Shown here piece after piece: positions 54,801-57,160 of a stretch of DNA of 64,000 nucleotides (the first letter of the stretch is position 1; every line of letters starts with the position of its first letter). The notes below the pieces were generated by a model. That model worked only from the letters and a program-made list of their open reading frames with translations, did no database searches and had not been told where the DNA came from. The translations under genes and the position numbers were made by a program. The stretch comes from Ostrinia nubilalis (lineage: Eukaryota; Arthropoda; Insecta; Lepidoptera; Crambidae), in contig NC_087117.1 of NCBI RefSeq assembly GCF_963855985.1, forward strand, positions 625,001-689,000. The letters run 5' to 3'.

Positions 54801-57160
54801 AAAAAATATAATGAATTTGATGTTATAGGTTCACAATGTTATATCATTATTAATATTAGTAGTGACGTGAATGTGATCCACTTAAAATGTAACTTAAATC
54901 TAAAACTAGCTTATATACAGTGTTGCCACCACACAGAAAGCCTAGGTCGGGGTTACCAGGCTAGAAATTTAGCACATGTTAACTGTCACCACAGACTGTG
55001 GAATACAGGGTGTTTATTGCAGGGAGACAATGTTAGAAGGGTTGGTTGCAAGTGGATTTTTTTGAGAAATTTTTTGTTCAAAAAATCTCAAAAAAGTCTC
55101 AAAAGCTTTTGTTAAAAAACAGTTTCTTTCACCTTTAACAGAGGCCATAATTGAAACTTTTTTTTAACAAAATCGTTTATCTTGCAACATTTTTTAATCT
55201 TAATGAAAGAAAGAGGTTTTAAAACATTGGAATTATAAACAAAATCGAGGAACCCATCTAATGGAAAGAAGCATGAGGGCATTAATGTGCTATTCACCGG
55301 ACGAAGGGACCGCCACATACTTGCGACTCGCGACTAATCGTCCTCAGACTTAGTCGTCAGTCGCAATTCTGTGGCGGCATAGGTCAAGGCCAAGCTTATG
55401 GGGTTATTGAGACTCAAGCGTCGGGTCGTAATTTTGTTATGATCCGACTATTTTAAACGCATTTTTTCTACATTTTAACGTAAAAAAAATCAGTTACGTT
55501 ATATTTTCTTAGTTTTTTTTTAATTTAATTTAACATCTTATATTTTTACAAAATGTAAATTCAAAAGTAGAGGCTATTCTTGTAGGTCGATATTATTATG
55601 CTGTTAGCTTTTAGAAAAACGTTTTCTCAAAAAATGACGAATAAAATAGTTCAGACATTGAGCCGTCATGAGCTGAGTTTTAGTGTGTTTCTTGAGCATT
55701 TCTTTTATTAATCAATAATTATTACATAAATATAATCTTTTTCAAGTTAATTGAATGATAAATAAATTTACCTGAGTAGGTTAAATAAAGCAGTTTTATC
55801 TTATTTTTATGGCCATGATTATATTCAATTACTTCAGCCAGTTTTTAAAAATTGTATGTTCTTTCATAATACCTATTATTTTGGGATGCTTTTTCTACGG
55901 TCGTTTTTTTTTCTATTAAATAAAAGGATTTTCTAAAATGTTTTGAAACACAATAAACTCAAGCAACACGACAGCCGGGAATCGAAGCGGGGACCACACC
56001 GGAGGATCCTGCCTCTACTCACAGCCGCTGCAGGTGTCTCAACCTCAAAAACAGACCGTCGGCTAACTGAGTCAGTCGGTTATTGTTCAGTTTCCTGAAA
56101 TAATACACAGTGACAGTGATATTGGGACACAGTTAGGGTTTTTTAAGTTTTGAAACGAAAAATTGAGAGATTTAGAATTTTTTGAAAGGTTAAAAAAATG
56201 TTTTTTGTTAAAATGTCCTTCCGTCCTTTTATTGCACTCACAACAGGAATTGGAAATACACAATAATGTTTTTTTTTTTATTTCAACAATTAATTAAGTT
56301 AATTGTGATGCTTCTATTGACATTAAAAATGTGGAATTTATGCATTAACTGTCTATTTCTAATGCACAAGTTTGAAAAGGACTTTTTATGTTTTTTAATA
56401 AATGTGTCTCAAAATCTACACCGTTCTTCAATCTGAAATCTCTAGTTAGAAGAACATACGAAACTAATAGAGTTCTAAAATTAAGTATAGCTTTTATATA
56501 TTTATTGAAGCCATAATTTTTCAAAAAATATATAAACAGAGAATTGAATTATGGAAATAATAAATACCAATTTTTAAGTGTCAACAAAATGACTAAAATA
56601 TACTAGTGTTGTAATTGAACAAGAAAAACTATCGATATTTTTCAGATGAAGTCTATGTAGGTAACTTATGTAAATACTATAAAGGTAAATTATATTATGT
56701 AAATTGCTTAAAAAATGAACTTACAGTCTCTCCAAGCCGTTGAGCTCCAAAAAGGCGTCTCGTTCGATCGTGTGGATTTGGTTCTCCGATAGTTGTCTGA
56801 AATATGTATTTTTTTTTATTAAAAAAATAAGTACCTAAGTATTACACTAAAAACTAGAAACTATTAAACGGAGGATTGTTTTTAGTTATGTACCTACGTA
56901 CAAAAAAAATTCTTATTTACTTGTAGAAAAACATTTTTTGTAATCTTTAAATATTTTTTTATAATTTCTATGTACATTTTATTTTTTTAAGGTTTTTGCA
57001 CGAAATTAGAGTAGGTACATACTTAGATGTTTTTAGTTTCTTCTTCAACCTAAAAGAGTCTTATTAAAGTATTAAAAAAATAACTTACAATATCTTCAAA
57101 TCTTTCATGTTCTGGAAGTCGCTCTGGAAAATGATGGTGATGTTGTTCCCTTGCAGGTCT
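674..57160 (-). CDS. sli: slit (32 exons in window; partial at both ends)
   Basis: Secreted axon-guidance ligand of Robo receptors. The Drosophila protein is made by midline glia and consists of four LRR domains, seven EGF repeats, a laminin-G domain and a C-terminal cysteine knot. Seen here: 32 minus-strand exons joined in one continuous frame (3,956 nt), all with AG acceptors and GT donors. Domain order matches slit exactly: LRR domain 1 without its N-cap, LRR domains 2-4 each with Cys-rich N and C caps, six EGFs, LamG, EGF7. Telltale strings include [47 protein letters not shown] and [18 protein letters not shown]. The signal peptide and LRRNT-1 exons are presumably above 57160, possibly outside the window, and the cysteine knot is below position 1. 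Identification rests on remembered Drosophila slit; the frame and splice sites were read directly. Oddity: many exons have partial echoes in neighbouring introns. Confidence 0.96.
881..1690. repeat. Purine-rich minisatellite around exon 31
   Basis: Degenerate tandem units near gagacaaggggttagg fill the intron on both sides of the echo at 1275-1394, up to the donor of exon 31. On the gene strand it is pyrimidine-rich, giving long polypyrimidine tracts. Confidence 0.8.
1275..1394 (-). pseudogene. Echo of sli exon 31; possible 120-nt cassette exon
   Basis: Forty codons ([17 protein letters not shown] to RHSQ) repeat the end of exon 31 with the same GTAACTAG donor. Eight nucleotide differences, all synonymous. 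An AG directly precedes the first codon, behind a CT-rich tract at about 1397-1440. Start and end are both phase 0, compatible with splicing after exon 31 in frame. Whether it is used cannot be seen from sequence. Confidence 0.85.
1689..1840 (-). CDS. sli: sli window exon 31: end of laminin-G and linker
   Basis: A 152-nt exon, [20 protein letters not shown] then PAAGC, followed by an acidic/proline linker ([17 protein letters not shown]). The acceptor is CCTCAG and the donor GTAACT, phase 0. The last 40 codons are duplicated at 1275-1394. Confidence 0.94.
2115..2290 (-). mobile_element. LINE 3'-end fragment (ctgcttcttctcagcac family)
   Basis: It shares with 48770-48905, 51210-51325 and (inverted) 58190-58320 the signature of a LINE 3' region: reverse complement of ctcagcactggcccatttat near gtcccgaagca. 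Diverged. Confidence 0.6.
2440..2553 (-). CDS. sli: sli window exon 30: laminin-G
   Basis: A 114-nt exon, [20 protein letters not shown], then [13 protein letters not shown]. The acceptor is TTCCAG and the donor GTAAGG. Confidence 0.95.
3044..3153 (-). CDS. sli: sli window exon 29: laminin-G
   Basis: A 110-nt exon, [20 protein letters not shown], then [16 protein letters not shown]. The acceptor is CTCATAG and the donor GTAGGC. The 7.5-kb intron before it holds the LINE at 3.4-8.45 kb. Confidence 0.95.
3707..5282 (+). pseudogene. LINE ORF1 (frameshifted; coiled coil and esterase-like domain)
   Basis: Two overlapping frames (3707-3970 and 3939-5282) form one ORF1 after a frameshift near 3950-3970. 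The N-terminal part is charged and heptad-like ([17 protein letters not shown]), suggesting a coiled coil. The C-terminal part has VMFSDELG and later [12 protein letters not shown], reminiscent of the SGNH/GDSL-esterase domain found in some CR1-group ORF1 proteins; the classical GDS serine block is not clear. Role: RNA binding for retrotransposition. Confidence 0.65.
5336..6004 (+). pseudogene. LINE ORF2, apurinic endonuclease domain
   Basis: Endonuclease motifs in order: HQNVQGF, LCLTEHW (catalytic Glu), [33 protein letters not shown] and [10 protein letters not shown] (catalytic Asp-His). This domain nicks target DNA for target-primed reverse transcription. The frame ends at a stop near 6004 and resumes as the RT at about 6235, so ORF2 is broken. 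Confidence 0.88.
6235..8184 (+). pseudogene. LINE ORF2, reverse transcriptase domain
   Basis: A 649-codon open stretch with the RT blocks [54 protein letters not shown] and the catalytic FADDTSLIF, then the LINE C-terminal region ([22 protein letters not shown]). Continuous with the endonuclease at 5336-6004 except for a stop or frameshift in 6005-6234. Confidence 0.93.
8447..9659. other. Intron segment, repeat-poor
   Basis: Intron between exons 29 and 28. Apart from a truncated LINE/SINE tail at about 9265-9360 (ctccttaag... ending attttgattttc), I see no gene or clear element. Confidence 0.5.
9967..10062 (-). pseudogene. Exon-28 echo 4 (LamG), most diverged
   Basis: Contains RLRVSYDV followed by an altered, lengthened 3' end and a GTGAGC donor. 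Several amino-acid changes and small indels make it the most degraded echo. Confidence 0.75.
10129..10212 (-). pseudogene. Exon-28 echo 3 (LamG), donor mutated
   Basis: Repeats the last ~84 nt of exon 28. The donor GT has become AT (ATGAGC). About six synonymous changes and one Gly-to-Asp. Confidence 0.85.
10262..10334 (-). pseudogene. Exon-28 echo 2 (LamG)
   Basis: Repeats the last ~72 nt of exon 28 with a GTGAGC donor; mostly synonymous differences. A further scrap of the same exon interior sits at about 10362-10386. Confidence 0.85.
10512..10592 (-). pseudogene. Exon-28 echo 1 (LamG)
   Basis: Repeats the last ~81 nt of exon 28 with an intact GTGAGC donor. Seven synonymous codon changes and one His-to-Tyr at its 5' edge. 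Confidence 0.88.
10683..10815 (-). CDS. sli: sli window exon 28: laminin-G
   Basis: A 133-nt exon, [16 protein letters not shown], then [19 protein letters not shown] and TSTMY. The acceptor is AATTGCAG and the donor GTGAGC. Four 3' copies and a 19-bp minisatellite resembling its donor junction follow downstream. Confidence 0.95.
11062..11133 (-). repeat. tRNA-derived SINE head (Ala-like, GGC anticodon)
   Basis: The minus strand has a D-arm GCTCAGATGGAAGAGC, an anticodon arm TTCGC-CTGGCAA-GCGAA and a T-arm with GGTTCGA. The acceptor stem is imperfect, so a SINE or pseudogene is more likely than a working tRNA. Confidence 0.65.
11159..11236 (+). repeat. tRNA-derived SINE head, inverted partner
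   Basis: Plus-strand GTAGCTCAGTTGGAAGAGC, GCCCGGCAAGCG and GTGGGTTCGATTCCCGC, ending CTTAGGCA. Extra bases lie between acceptor stem and D-arm. It forms an inverted pair with 11062-11133. A third partial copy is at about 42783-42830 (minus). Confidence 0.65.
11453..11554 (-). CDS. sli: sli window exon 27: start of laminin-G domain
   Basis: A 102-nt exon, [20 protein letters not shown], then [13 protein letters not shown]. The acceptor is TCCCTAG and the donor GTAAGT. Confidence 0.93.
11580..11825 (+). mobile_element. Helitron-like repeat (aaagctgaagagtttgtttg family)
   Basis: About 245 bp beginning aatattataaagctgaagag and ending gtcgcgggcacagctgg. Related copies lie at 14662-14800 (truncated) and 40248-40477. 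The CTAGT-type end suggests a non-autonomous Helitron, but this is an inference. Confidence 0.6.
12377..12672. repeat. Poly-C/poly-G tandem array
   Basis: Four to five units of about 44 bp, each a run of 12-17 C followed by ttcgtacccataaaattttg. The first unit has an adjacent G run. Run lengths may be assembly-limited. Confidence 0.85.
12720..13800. other. AT-rich intron, no feature recognised
   Basis: Intron between exons 27 and 26. No coding homology or clear repeat was seen. Confidence 0.5.
13809..13878 (-). CDS. sli: sli window exon 26: end of EGF6
   Basis: A 70-nt exon, [18 protein letters not shown] then APGYSG. The acceptor is ATTTAG and the donor GTAAAT. It joins in frame to RFCE in the next exon. 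Confidence 0.9.
14102..14182 (-). pseudogene. Exon-25 echo C (EGF6), possible 81-nt cassette
   Basis: Encodes [20 protein letters not shown] followed by YLPRPQQ, with donor GTATTG and a CTCTCAG directly before its first codon. Phase 0-0 and 81 nt long, so in-frame inclusion is conceivable. About eight synonymous changes and one Leu-to-Arg. Confidence 0.8.
14221..14322 (-). pseudogene. Exon-25 echo B (EGF5/6)
   Basis: Repeats the last ~100 nt of exon 25 ([13 protein letters not shown] to PRPQQ) with the same GTAATGG donor. Four synonymous changes and one Cys-to-Tyr at its 5' edge. Confidence 0.88.
14392..14556 (-). CDS. sli: sli window exon 25: end of EGF5 and start of EGF6
   Basis: A 165-nt, phase 0-0 exon, [20 protein letters not shown], then [17 protein letters not shown]. 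The acceptor is CGTTTAG and the donor GTAATG (weak). Two 3' copies lie at 14221-14322 and 14102-14182. Confidence 0.94.
14588..14660 (+). mobile_element. RTE-type LINE 3' fragment
   Basis: Plus-strand ggtggacagacgacctctta and gcaggaaggcgctagatg, the RTE signature encoding RWTDDL...AGRRW. Confidence 0.65.
14662..14800 (+). mobile_element. Helitron-like repeat, truncated copy
   Basis: Begins ctatactaatattataaagc and matches 11580-11825 and 40248-40477 for its first ~140 bp. Confidence 0.6.
14862..14966 (-). pseudogene. Exon-24 echo (EGF4/5)
   Basis: Repeats [18 protein letters not shown], then [11 protein letters not shown] and a donor GTAAGC. About four synonymous and two amino-acid changes (Ala-to-Ser, Thr-to-Ile). 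Its flank switches to the agagcacacgtcag minisatellite otherwise found beside exon 22. Confidence 0.88.
15169..15338 (-). CDS. sli: sli window exon 24: EGF4 and start of EGF5
   Basis: A 170-nt exon, [18 protein letters not shown], then [15 protein letters not shown] and [11 protein letters not shown]. The donor is GTAAGA, phase 0. Its 3' end is copied at 14862-14966. Confidence 0.95.
15400..15620 (-). mobile_element. RTE-type LINE 3' fragment
   Basis: The minus strand encodes [20 protein letters not shown], an RTE reverse-transcriptase C-terminus, and ends near gctgagatgatgatg. Confidence 0.8.
15827..15966 (-). CDS. sli: sli window exon 23: end of EGF2 and EGF3
   Basis: A 140-nt exon, [13 protein letters not shown], then [16 protein letters not shown] and [11 protein letters not shown]. 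The acceptor is TACCCAG and the donor GTGAGT. Confidence 0.94.
16217..16264 (-). pseudogene. Exon-22 echo 2 (short)
   Basis: About 48 nt of the exon 22 3' end with a mutated surround. An even shorter donor scrap lies at 16160-16176. Confidence 0.7.
16445..16598 (-). pseudogene. Exon-22 echo 1 (EGF1/2)
   Basis: Repeats [20 protein letters not shown], then [13 protein letters not shown] and a GTAAGT donor. In the core only synonymous changes (seven counted); three amino-acid changes crowd its 5' edge. Confidence 0.9.
16738..16951 (-). CDS. sli: sli window exon 22: EGF1 and first half of EGF2
   Basis: A 214-nt exon. EGF1 is [16 protein letters not shown]...[14 protein letters not shown] and EGF2 starts [14 protein letters not shown]. 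The acceptor is TCCCCAG and the donor A|GTAAGT, splitting a codon after Phe. A copy of its 3' two-thirds lies at 16445-16598. Confidence 0.95.
17270..17400. repeat. Tandem tRNA-like fragments
   Basis: Four imperfect copies of gacaactgctctgaccgctgagctac, resembling the D-arm region of a tRNA read backwards. Confidence 0.5.
17440..17693 (+). mobile_element. 254-bp (TTTGAC)n-tailed SINE-like element, copy 1
   Basis: Starts aactgctcctgaatcgaatg, contains a LINE-like 3' end (gcgcttcttctcagcacttg) and ends (tttgac)n. Nearly identical copies are at 20642-20895 and 41011-41263. Confidence 0.8.
17706..17875 (-). CDS. sli: sli window exon 21: LRRCT, domain 4
   Basis: A 170-nt exon, [20 protein letters not shown], then [20 protein letters not shown] and FVCK. 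These are near-verbatim slit motifs. The acceptor is TCCCCAG and the donor GTAAGT. Confidence 0.96.
18296..18436 (+). mobile_element. RTE-type LINE 3' fragment, diverged
   Basis: Plus-strand ggtggactgacgatctggtg followed by gggggaggcctttgtccag and gggctgaaac. Confidence 0.7.
18478..18587 (-). CDS. sli: sli window exon 20: LRR, domain 4
   Basis: A 110-nt exon, [20 protein letters not shown], then [16 protein letters not shown]. The acceptor is TGACAG and the donor GTGAGT. Confidence 0.94.
18677..18953. mobile_element. Foldback element with ~88-bp arms
   Basis: Left arm from cctaattcacgtattttgac to about 18764; the right arm (about 18866-18953) is its reverse complement with few mismatches. 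Looks like a MITE or foldback transposon. Confidence 0.75.
19288..19465 (-). CDS. sli: sli window exon 19: LRRs, domain 4
   Basis: A 178-nt exon, [35 protein letters not shown] and YNQLRCVQ. The acceptor is TTCCAG. The donor is GTCAGT, phase 0. Confidence 0.95.
19510..19680 (-). mobile_element. Short repeat (ctacacaggagttgcagcgg family)
   Basis: Shared with 24910-24985, 35617-35790, 51894-52053, 52806-52940 and 49110-49180. The common core is tggctacacaggagttgcag and cccgggacaaactt. Probably a SINE or MITE; class unknown. Confidence 0.6.
19718..20346 (+). mobile_element. 5'-truncated LINE of the 3.4-8.4 kb type
   Basis: Encodes the last ~150 residues of ORF2 ([20 protein letters not shown], then [17 protein letters not shown]), clearly homologous to the C-terminus at 7700-8160. 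The open frame 19747-20196 is only the tail of a reverse transcriptase. Confidence 0.85.
20642..20895 (+). mobile_element. (TTTGAC)n-tailed SINE-like element, copy 2
   Basis: Near-identical to 17440-17693 with a small insertion near agagcatattttatgacg. Confidence 0.8.
21085..21291 (-). repeat. Minisatellite built from the exon 18 donor junction
   Basis: Degenerate units of agctcagtggttactcac. On the gene strand they read GAGCTGTGAGTAACCACT, which is the exon 18 end plus its donor (GAGCT|GTGAGTAACCACT). Confidence 0.82.
21292..21421 (-). CDS. sli: sli window exon 18: LRRNT, domain 4
   Basis: A 130-nt exon, [20 protein letters not shown] then [12 protein letters not shown]. The acceptor is TTCGCAG and the donor GTGAGT. 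Its exon-donor junction seeds a minisatellite just downstream (21085-21291). Confidence 0.95.
21653..21881 (+). mobile_element. Helitron-like repeat ending CTAGT, copy 1
   Basis: Starts actaatattataaatgcgaa with a (tctg)n stretch, has gagtcccgggaaagaacata, and ends cgaagccgcgggcggaaagc then TAGT. Copies at 42199-42411 and 47120-47336; a decayed relative at about 54470-54690. Confidence 0.7.
22344..22450 (-). pseudogene. Exon-17 echo 2 (LRRCT-3) with 36-nt in-frame deletion
   Basis: Encodes [20 protein letters not shown] and then [13 protein letters not shown], with donor GTAAGT. Twelve codons between Thr and Cys are missing, frame kept. Synonymous changes outnumber amino-acid changes. A GCAG lies just upstream. 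Confidence 0.85.
22440..23509. repeat. ctccgcttcgctccgctag minisatellite
   Basis: Units of about 19-24 bp, most regular at 23130-23420, filling the intron after exon 17 and separating its echoes. Confidence 0.88.
22908..22971 (-). pseudogene. Exon-17 echo 1, internally deleted
   Basis: Joins the first ~40 nt of exon 17 directly to its last ~25 nt and GTGAGT donor; the middle is missing. Confidence 0.78.
23510..23670 (-). CDS. sli: sli window exon 17: LRRCT, domain 3
   Basis: A 161-nt exon, [20 protein letters not shown], then [13 protein letters not shown] and LSDFKCS. The acceptor is TTTTTTAG and the donor GTGAGT, phase 1. Two rearranged copies occur at 22908-22971 and 22344-22450. Confidence 0.95.
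24154..24225 (-). CDS. sli: sli window exon 16: LRR, domain 3
   Basis: A 72-nt exon, [18 protein letters not shown]. The acceptor is TTTCAG and the donor GTAAG. Confidence 0.94.
24318..24680 (-). mobile_element. RTE-type LINE 3' fragment (longest)
   Basis: The minus strand encodes [47 protein letters not shown] and [12 protein letters not shown], the C-terminus of an RTE-clade reverse transcriptase, followed by the (atg)n tail. Confidence 0.88.
24698..24824 (-). CDS. sli: sli window exon 15: LRRs, domain 3
   Basis: A 127-nt exon, [20 protein letters not shown] and then [11 protein letters not shown]. The donor is GTGAGT. It abuts an RTE-type LINE fragment (24318-24680) that sits immediately after the donor. 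Confidence 0.94.
25213..25375. mobile_element. MITE (cctaggcgcagaccaccga family), copy 1
   Basis: Imperfect terminal inverted repeats around aggcgcagac and gtggactgcgcct. Second copy at 36937-37068. Confidence 0.65.
25420..25511 (-). CDS. sli: sli window exon 14: LRR, domain 3
   Basis: A 92-nt exon, [20 protein letters not shown], close to Drosophila around [12 protein letters not shown]. The acceptor is TTACAG and the donor GTAAGG, within the next LRR (phase 1). Confidence 0.94.
25719..25965. repeat. 20-bp minisatellite aatttgaacaagtaactcag
   Basis: About ten imperfect tandem units in the intron between exons 14 and 13. Confidence 0.85.
26027..26177 (-). CDS. sli: sli window exon 13: LRRNT, domain 3
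   Basis: A 151-nt, very GC-rich exon, [20 protein letters not shown] then [16 protein letters not shown]. The acceptor is CTGCCAG and the donor GTAAG. Its 5' part is copied upstream at 27103-27213 and 27773-27848. Confidence 0.93.
26270..26440. mobile_element. Palindromic MITE inside the exon-13 repeat block
   Basis: The left end ccccgattacgctaattttt is the inverse of the right end at about 26420-26440. A truncated copy is at 27950-28060. Confidence 0.78.
27103..27213 (-). pseudogene. Exon-13 echo 1 (LRRNT-3, 5' part plus acceptor)
   Basis: Retains the acceptor (CTACCAG) and about 111 nt of exon 13; the 3' end and donor are missing. Confidence 0.87.
27773..27848 (-). pseudogene. Exon-13 echo 2, with internal deletion
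   Basis: Retains the acceptor (CTGCCAG). It lacks about 34 nt from the middle and the 3' end. A faint third remnant lies at about 28595-28620. Confidence 0.85.
28705..28847 (-). mobile_element. RTE-type LINE fragment abutting the LRRCT-2 array
   Basis: The plus strand has gatccaccttgtgggtggat and tactgccccatcggtcgtca. It is fused directly to the exon-12 remnant at 28848. Confidence 0.75.
28848..28877 (-). pseudogene. Exon-12 echo 6 (remnant)
   Basis: Only the 5' portion (GCCGCAGCCCGTTCTCCTGC) remains. It keeps the same length as the intact exon here, unlike the other copies. Confidence 0.75.
29378..29543 (-). pseudogene. Exon-12 echo 5 (LRRCT-2)
   Basis: [20 protein letters not shown] with a GTGAGT donor. 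Four amino-acid differences in the cap core against about thirteen synonymous ones. Confidence 0.92.
29921..30084 (-). pseudogene. Exon-12 echo 4 (LRRCT-2)
   Basis: [20 protein letters not shown] with a GTGAGT donor. One base shorter near its 5' edge than echoes 3 and 5. Confidence 0.92.
30555..30720 (-). pseudogene. Exon-12 echo 3 (LRRCT-2)
   Basis: As echo 2 but with a Ser-to-Tyr before the CDC motif; [11 protein letters not shown] retained, GTGAGT donor retained. Confidence 0.92.
31719..31879 (-). pseudogene. Exon-12 echo 2 (LRRCT-2)
   Basis: Encodes [20 protein letters not shown], then [20 protein letters not shown] and a GTGAGT donor. About eleven synonymous and four amino-acid differences from the intact exon. 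No AG acceptor at its 5' end; a (CT)n tract lies directly upstream. Confidence 0.92.
32055..32180 (-). pseudogene. Exon-12 echo 1 (LRRCT-2), 5'-truncated
   Basis: Matches [20 protein letters not shown], then [20 protein letters not shown] and a GTGAGT donor. Truncated at the codons upstream of the CDC motif. Confidence 0.92.
32586..32752. mobile_element. Palindromic MITE
   Basis: Ends ggctggttttag and taaaaccagcc; the inner arms share gatctgtatgaactgctagg and its inverse. It sits between exon 12 and its first echo. Confidence 0.75.
32807..32970 (-). CDS. sli: sli window exon 12: LRRCT, domain 2
   Basis: A 164-nt exon with [20 protein letters not shown], then [19 protein letters not shown] and FKCK. 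All four cap cysteines are present. The acceptor is TCCCCAG and the donor GTGAGT, phase 1. Five further copies and one remnant of this exon lie between 28.8 and 32.2 kb. Confidence 0.96.
33475..33862. mobile_element. ggttacggttacggatatcc element
   Basis: Starts gggatgtgatggatat and ends gatatccataacatccctg, with internal ttcggttacggttacg repeats. A related end is at 52085-52155. Confidence 0.6.
33971..34042 (-). CDS. sli: sli window exon 11: LRR, domain 2
   Basis: A 72-nt exon, [18 protein letters not shown]. The donor is GTAAG. Domain 2 is the Robo-binding domain in known Slits. Confidence 0.95.
34123..34194 (-). CDS. sli: sli window exon 10: LRR, domain 2
   Basis: A 72-nt exon, [18 protein letters not shown]. 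The donor is GTGAGT. Confidence 0.95.
34273..34344 (-). CDS. sli: sli window exon 9: LRR, domain 2
   Basis: A 72-nt exon, [18 protein letters not shown], almost identical to Drosophila slit. The donor is GTGAGT. Confidence 0.95.
34543..34686 (-). CDS. sli: sli window exon 8: two LRRs, domain 2
   Basis: A 144-nt exon, [15 protein letters not shown] and [16 protein letters not shown]. The acceptor is TTCCAG and the donor GTAAG. Confidence 0.94.
35085..35310 (-). mobile_element. RTE-type LINE 3' fragment, diverged
   Basis: Plus-strand gtttcagccaaatgacgtct, tgctggacaaaggcctccc and atttctgattcgatta match the 24318-24680 copy. Confidence 0.75.
35352..35499 (-). CDS. sli: sli window exon 7: LRRNT, domain 2
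   Basis: A 148-nt exon with the N-cap [18 protein letters not shown] and then [14 protein letters not shown], matching slit's CxxxCxC...VDCREK signature. The acceptor is TTCCAG and the donor GTAAGC. Confidence 0.94.
35838..35908 (-). CDS. sli: sli window exon 6: second half of LRRCT, domain 1
   Basis: A 71-nt exon, [15 protein letters not shown] followed by ELVCSG, completing the four-cysteine cap. The acceptor is CAACAG and the donor GTACGT, a weaker donor than its neighbours. Both neighbouring phases fit (AG|G and G|GT). Confidence 0.92.
35990..36210 (-). mobile_element. RTE-type LINE 3' fragment, diverged
   Basis: Plus-strand agctaaatgacgttcactgc, cggtccacctagtgggtgg and accatcagctctgcgcacta. 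Confidence 0.75.
36268..36556 (-). mobile_element. RTE-type LINE fragments split by an exon-5 echo
   Basis: Pieces at 36268-36345 and 36413-36556 match the RTE 3' end. Between them lies unrelated sequence and, at 36393-36412, the end of exon 5. Confidence 0.75.
36393..36412 (-). pseudogene. Exon-5 echo (20 nt plus donor)
   Basis: Repeats the last 20 nt of exon 5 (CCGGGAGTTGGTGCCAG core) followed by GTGAGT, a stronger donor than the real GTAAGC. Confidence 0.75.
36561..36722 (-). CDS. sli: sli window exon 5: last LRR and first half of LRRCT, domain 1
   Basis: A 162-nt exon starting [10 protein letters not shown] and running into the cap motif [19 protein letters not shown]. The donor is GTAAGC. 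A 20-nt copy of its 3' end with its own GTGAGT donor lies just downstream at 36393-36412. Confidence 0.93.
36937..37068. mobile_element. MITE (cctaggcgcagaccaccga family), copy 2
   Basis: Terminal strings ctaggcgcagaccaccgatt and ggtggtttgtgcctaggct are inverse to each other. Confidence 0.72.
37358..37501 (-). CDS. sli: sli window exon 4: two LRRs, domain 1
   Basis: A 144-nt exon encoding two LRRs ([15 protein letters not shown] and [15 protein letters not shown]). The acceptor is TTCCAG and the donor GTGAGT. Its phase joins exon 3 to give Leu across the junction. Confidence 0.95.
38375..38500 (+). mobile_element. RTE-type LINE 3' fragment
   Basis: Plus-strand gcaggaaggcgctggatgca, then ggaggcctatgttcagcag and gtggctgaaatgat. 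Confidence 0.8.
40248..40477 (+). mobile_element. Helitron-like repeat, copy 3 (ends CTAGT)
   Basis: Full copy of the family at 11580-11825: starts actaatacaaagctgaagag and ends gtcgcgggcacagctagt. Confidence 0.65.
40624..40742 (+). mobile_element. LINE/SINE tail, attttgattttc end
   Basis: gcgctggtagggcaaaaaaa, then gagacatgtataggctcctt and the TTTTGATTTT tail. Same family as the 3' end at 8220-8440 and 9265-9360; related tail at 52540-52765. Confidence 0.7.
41011..41263 (+). mobile_element. (TTTGAC)n-tailed SINE-like element, copy 3
   Basis: Near-identical to 17440-17693 and 20642-20895. Confidence 0.82.
42199..42411 (+). mobile_element. Helitron-like repeat ending CTAGT, copy 2
   Basis: Same family as 21653-21881; ends agccgcgggcggaaagctag followed by t. 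Confidence 0.7.
43606..43736. mobile_element. MITE (cccgtattcacaaac family), copy 1
   Basis: Terminal acacccgtattcacaaacg and tttgtgattacgggcgtaa with internal gttgaatagagctctgtg. Other copies: 45127-45274, 47889-48023, 53091-53231. Confidence 0.78.
44268..44475 (+). mobile_element. RTE-type LINE 3' fragment
   Basis: Plus strand encodes VLEWRPRT...[15 protein letters not shown], then gggggaggcctatgttcag and gatgatgatgatg. A shorter piece follows at 44735-44845 and a scrap at 42938-42985. Confidence 0.85.
45127..45274. mobile_element. MITE (cccgtattcacaaac family), copy 2
   Basis: Terminal inverted repeats tacccgtattcacaaac and gtttgtgaatacaggcgta. Confidence 0.78.
45625..46010 (+). mobile_element. 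DNA-transposon relic, possible THAP-type, copy 1
   Basis: Shares over 300 bp with 48290-48690 (ctgttcatctccgcgagttt; ggcacctcacgtcacacatc). In one frame it has a cysteine-poor LNNNRNTKY string corresponding to the [15 protein letters not shown] string of the other copy. Confidence 0.5.
47120..47336 (+). mobile_element. Helitron-like repeat ending CTAGT, copy 3
   Basis: Starts actaatattataaatgcgaa, has (tctg)n, ends ccgtgggcggaaagctagt. Confidence 0.7.
47889..48023. mobile_element. MITE (cccgtattcacaaac family), copy 3
   Basis: Terminal atgcccgtcttcacaaac and gtttgtgaatacgggcgta. Confidence 0.76.
48035..48165. mobile_element. MITE (gggttgcatcaccaaacttt family)
   Basis: Imperfect inverted ends (ggttgcatcaccaaacttta and aagtaaaatggtgcaactc) with an internal aataaccggtgttattgtc. 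A related copy is at about 49570-49695. Confidence 0.6.
48290..48690 (+). mobile_element. DNA-transposon relic, possible THAP-type, copy 2
   Basis: One frame gives [15 protein letters not shown], resembling the start of a THAP zinc finger. Flanking homology to 45625-46010. Too short and broken to classify with confidence. Confidence 0.5.
51210..51330 (-). mobile_element. LINE 3'-end fragment
   Basis: ccactgcttcgggacaataa and gccagtgctgagaagaagca. Same family as 48770-48905, 2115-2290 and, inverted, 58190-58320. Confidence 0.65.
51340..51545. mobile_element. MITE-like repeat (atccgttcgaatttgtaatt family)
   Basis: gcagtgtcccgcaaaaaaac and gatccgttcgaatttg are shared, inverted, with 60475-60685. 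Confidence 0.6.
51894..52053 (+). mobile_element. Short repeat (cccacctctcgttcccacc family)
   Basis: Best copy of the family also found at 19510-19680 and 35617-35790; an inverted copy follows at 52806-52940. Confidence 0.65.
53091..53231. mobile_element. MITE (cccgtattcacaaac family), copy 4
   Basis: Starts taacgcccgtattcacaaac and ends gtttgtcaatacgggcg. Confidence 0.76.
53576..53696. repeat. Perfect 51-bp inverted repeat with 19-bp loop
   Basis: Arm 53576-53626 is the exact reverse complement of 53646-53696 (gtggaattgtgtaaagcaat... and its inverse). Transcribed, it would form a perfect 51-bp hairpin. Probably a very young palindromic MITE or a hairpin-RNA source. Confidence 0.93.
56023..56094 (-). 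CDS. sli: sli window exon 3: LRR, domain 1
   Basis: A 72-nt exon, one LRR ([15 protein letters not shown]). The acceptor is TTTCAG and the donor GTGAGT. It is followed by an 18.5-kb intron, the longest in the window. Confidence 0.93.
56725..56796 (-). CDS. sli: sli window exon 2: LRR, domain 1
   Basis: A 72-nt exon, one LRR ([15 protein letters not shown]), nearly the same as the Drosophila string around NQIHTIER. Flanked by AG and GTAAG in matching phase. Confidence 0.94.
57089..57160 (-). CDS. sli: sli window exon 1: LRR, domain 1
   Basis: A 72-nt exon encoding one 24-residue LRR ([15 protein letters not shown]). The acceptor is TTCCAG and the donor GTAAG. It begins in phase 2, so a preceding exon (LRRNT-1) must exist further upstream; I did not find it between 57.2 and 64 kb. 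Confidence 0.93.
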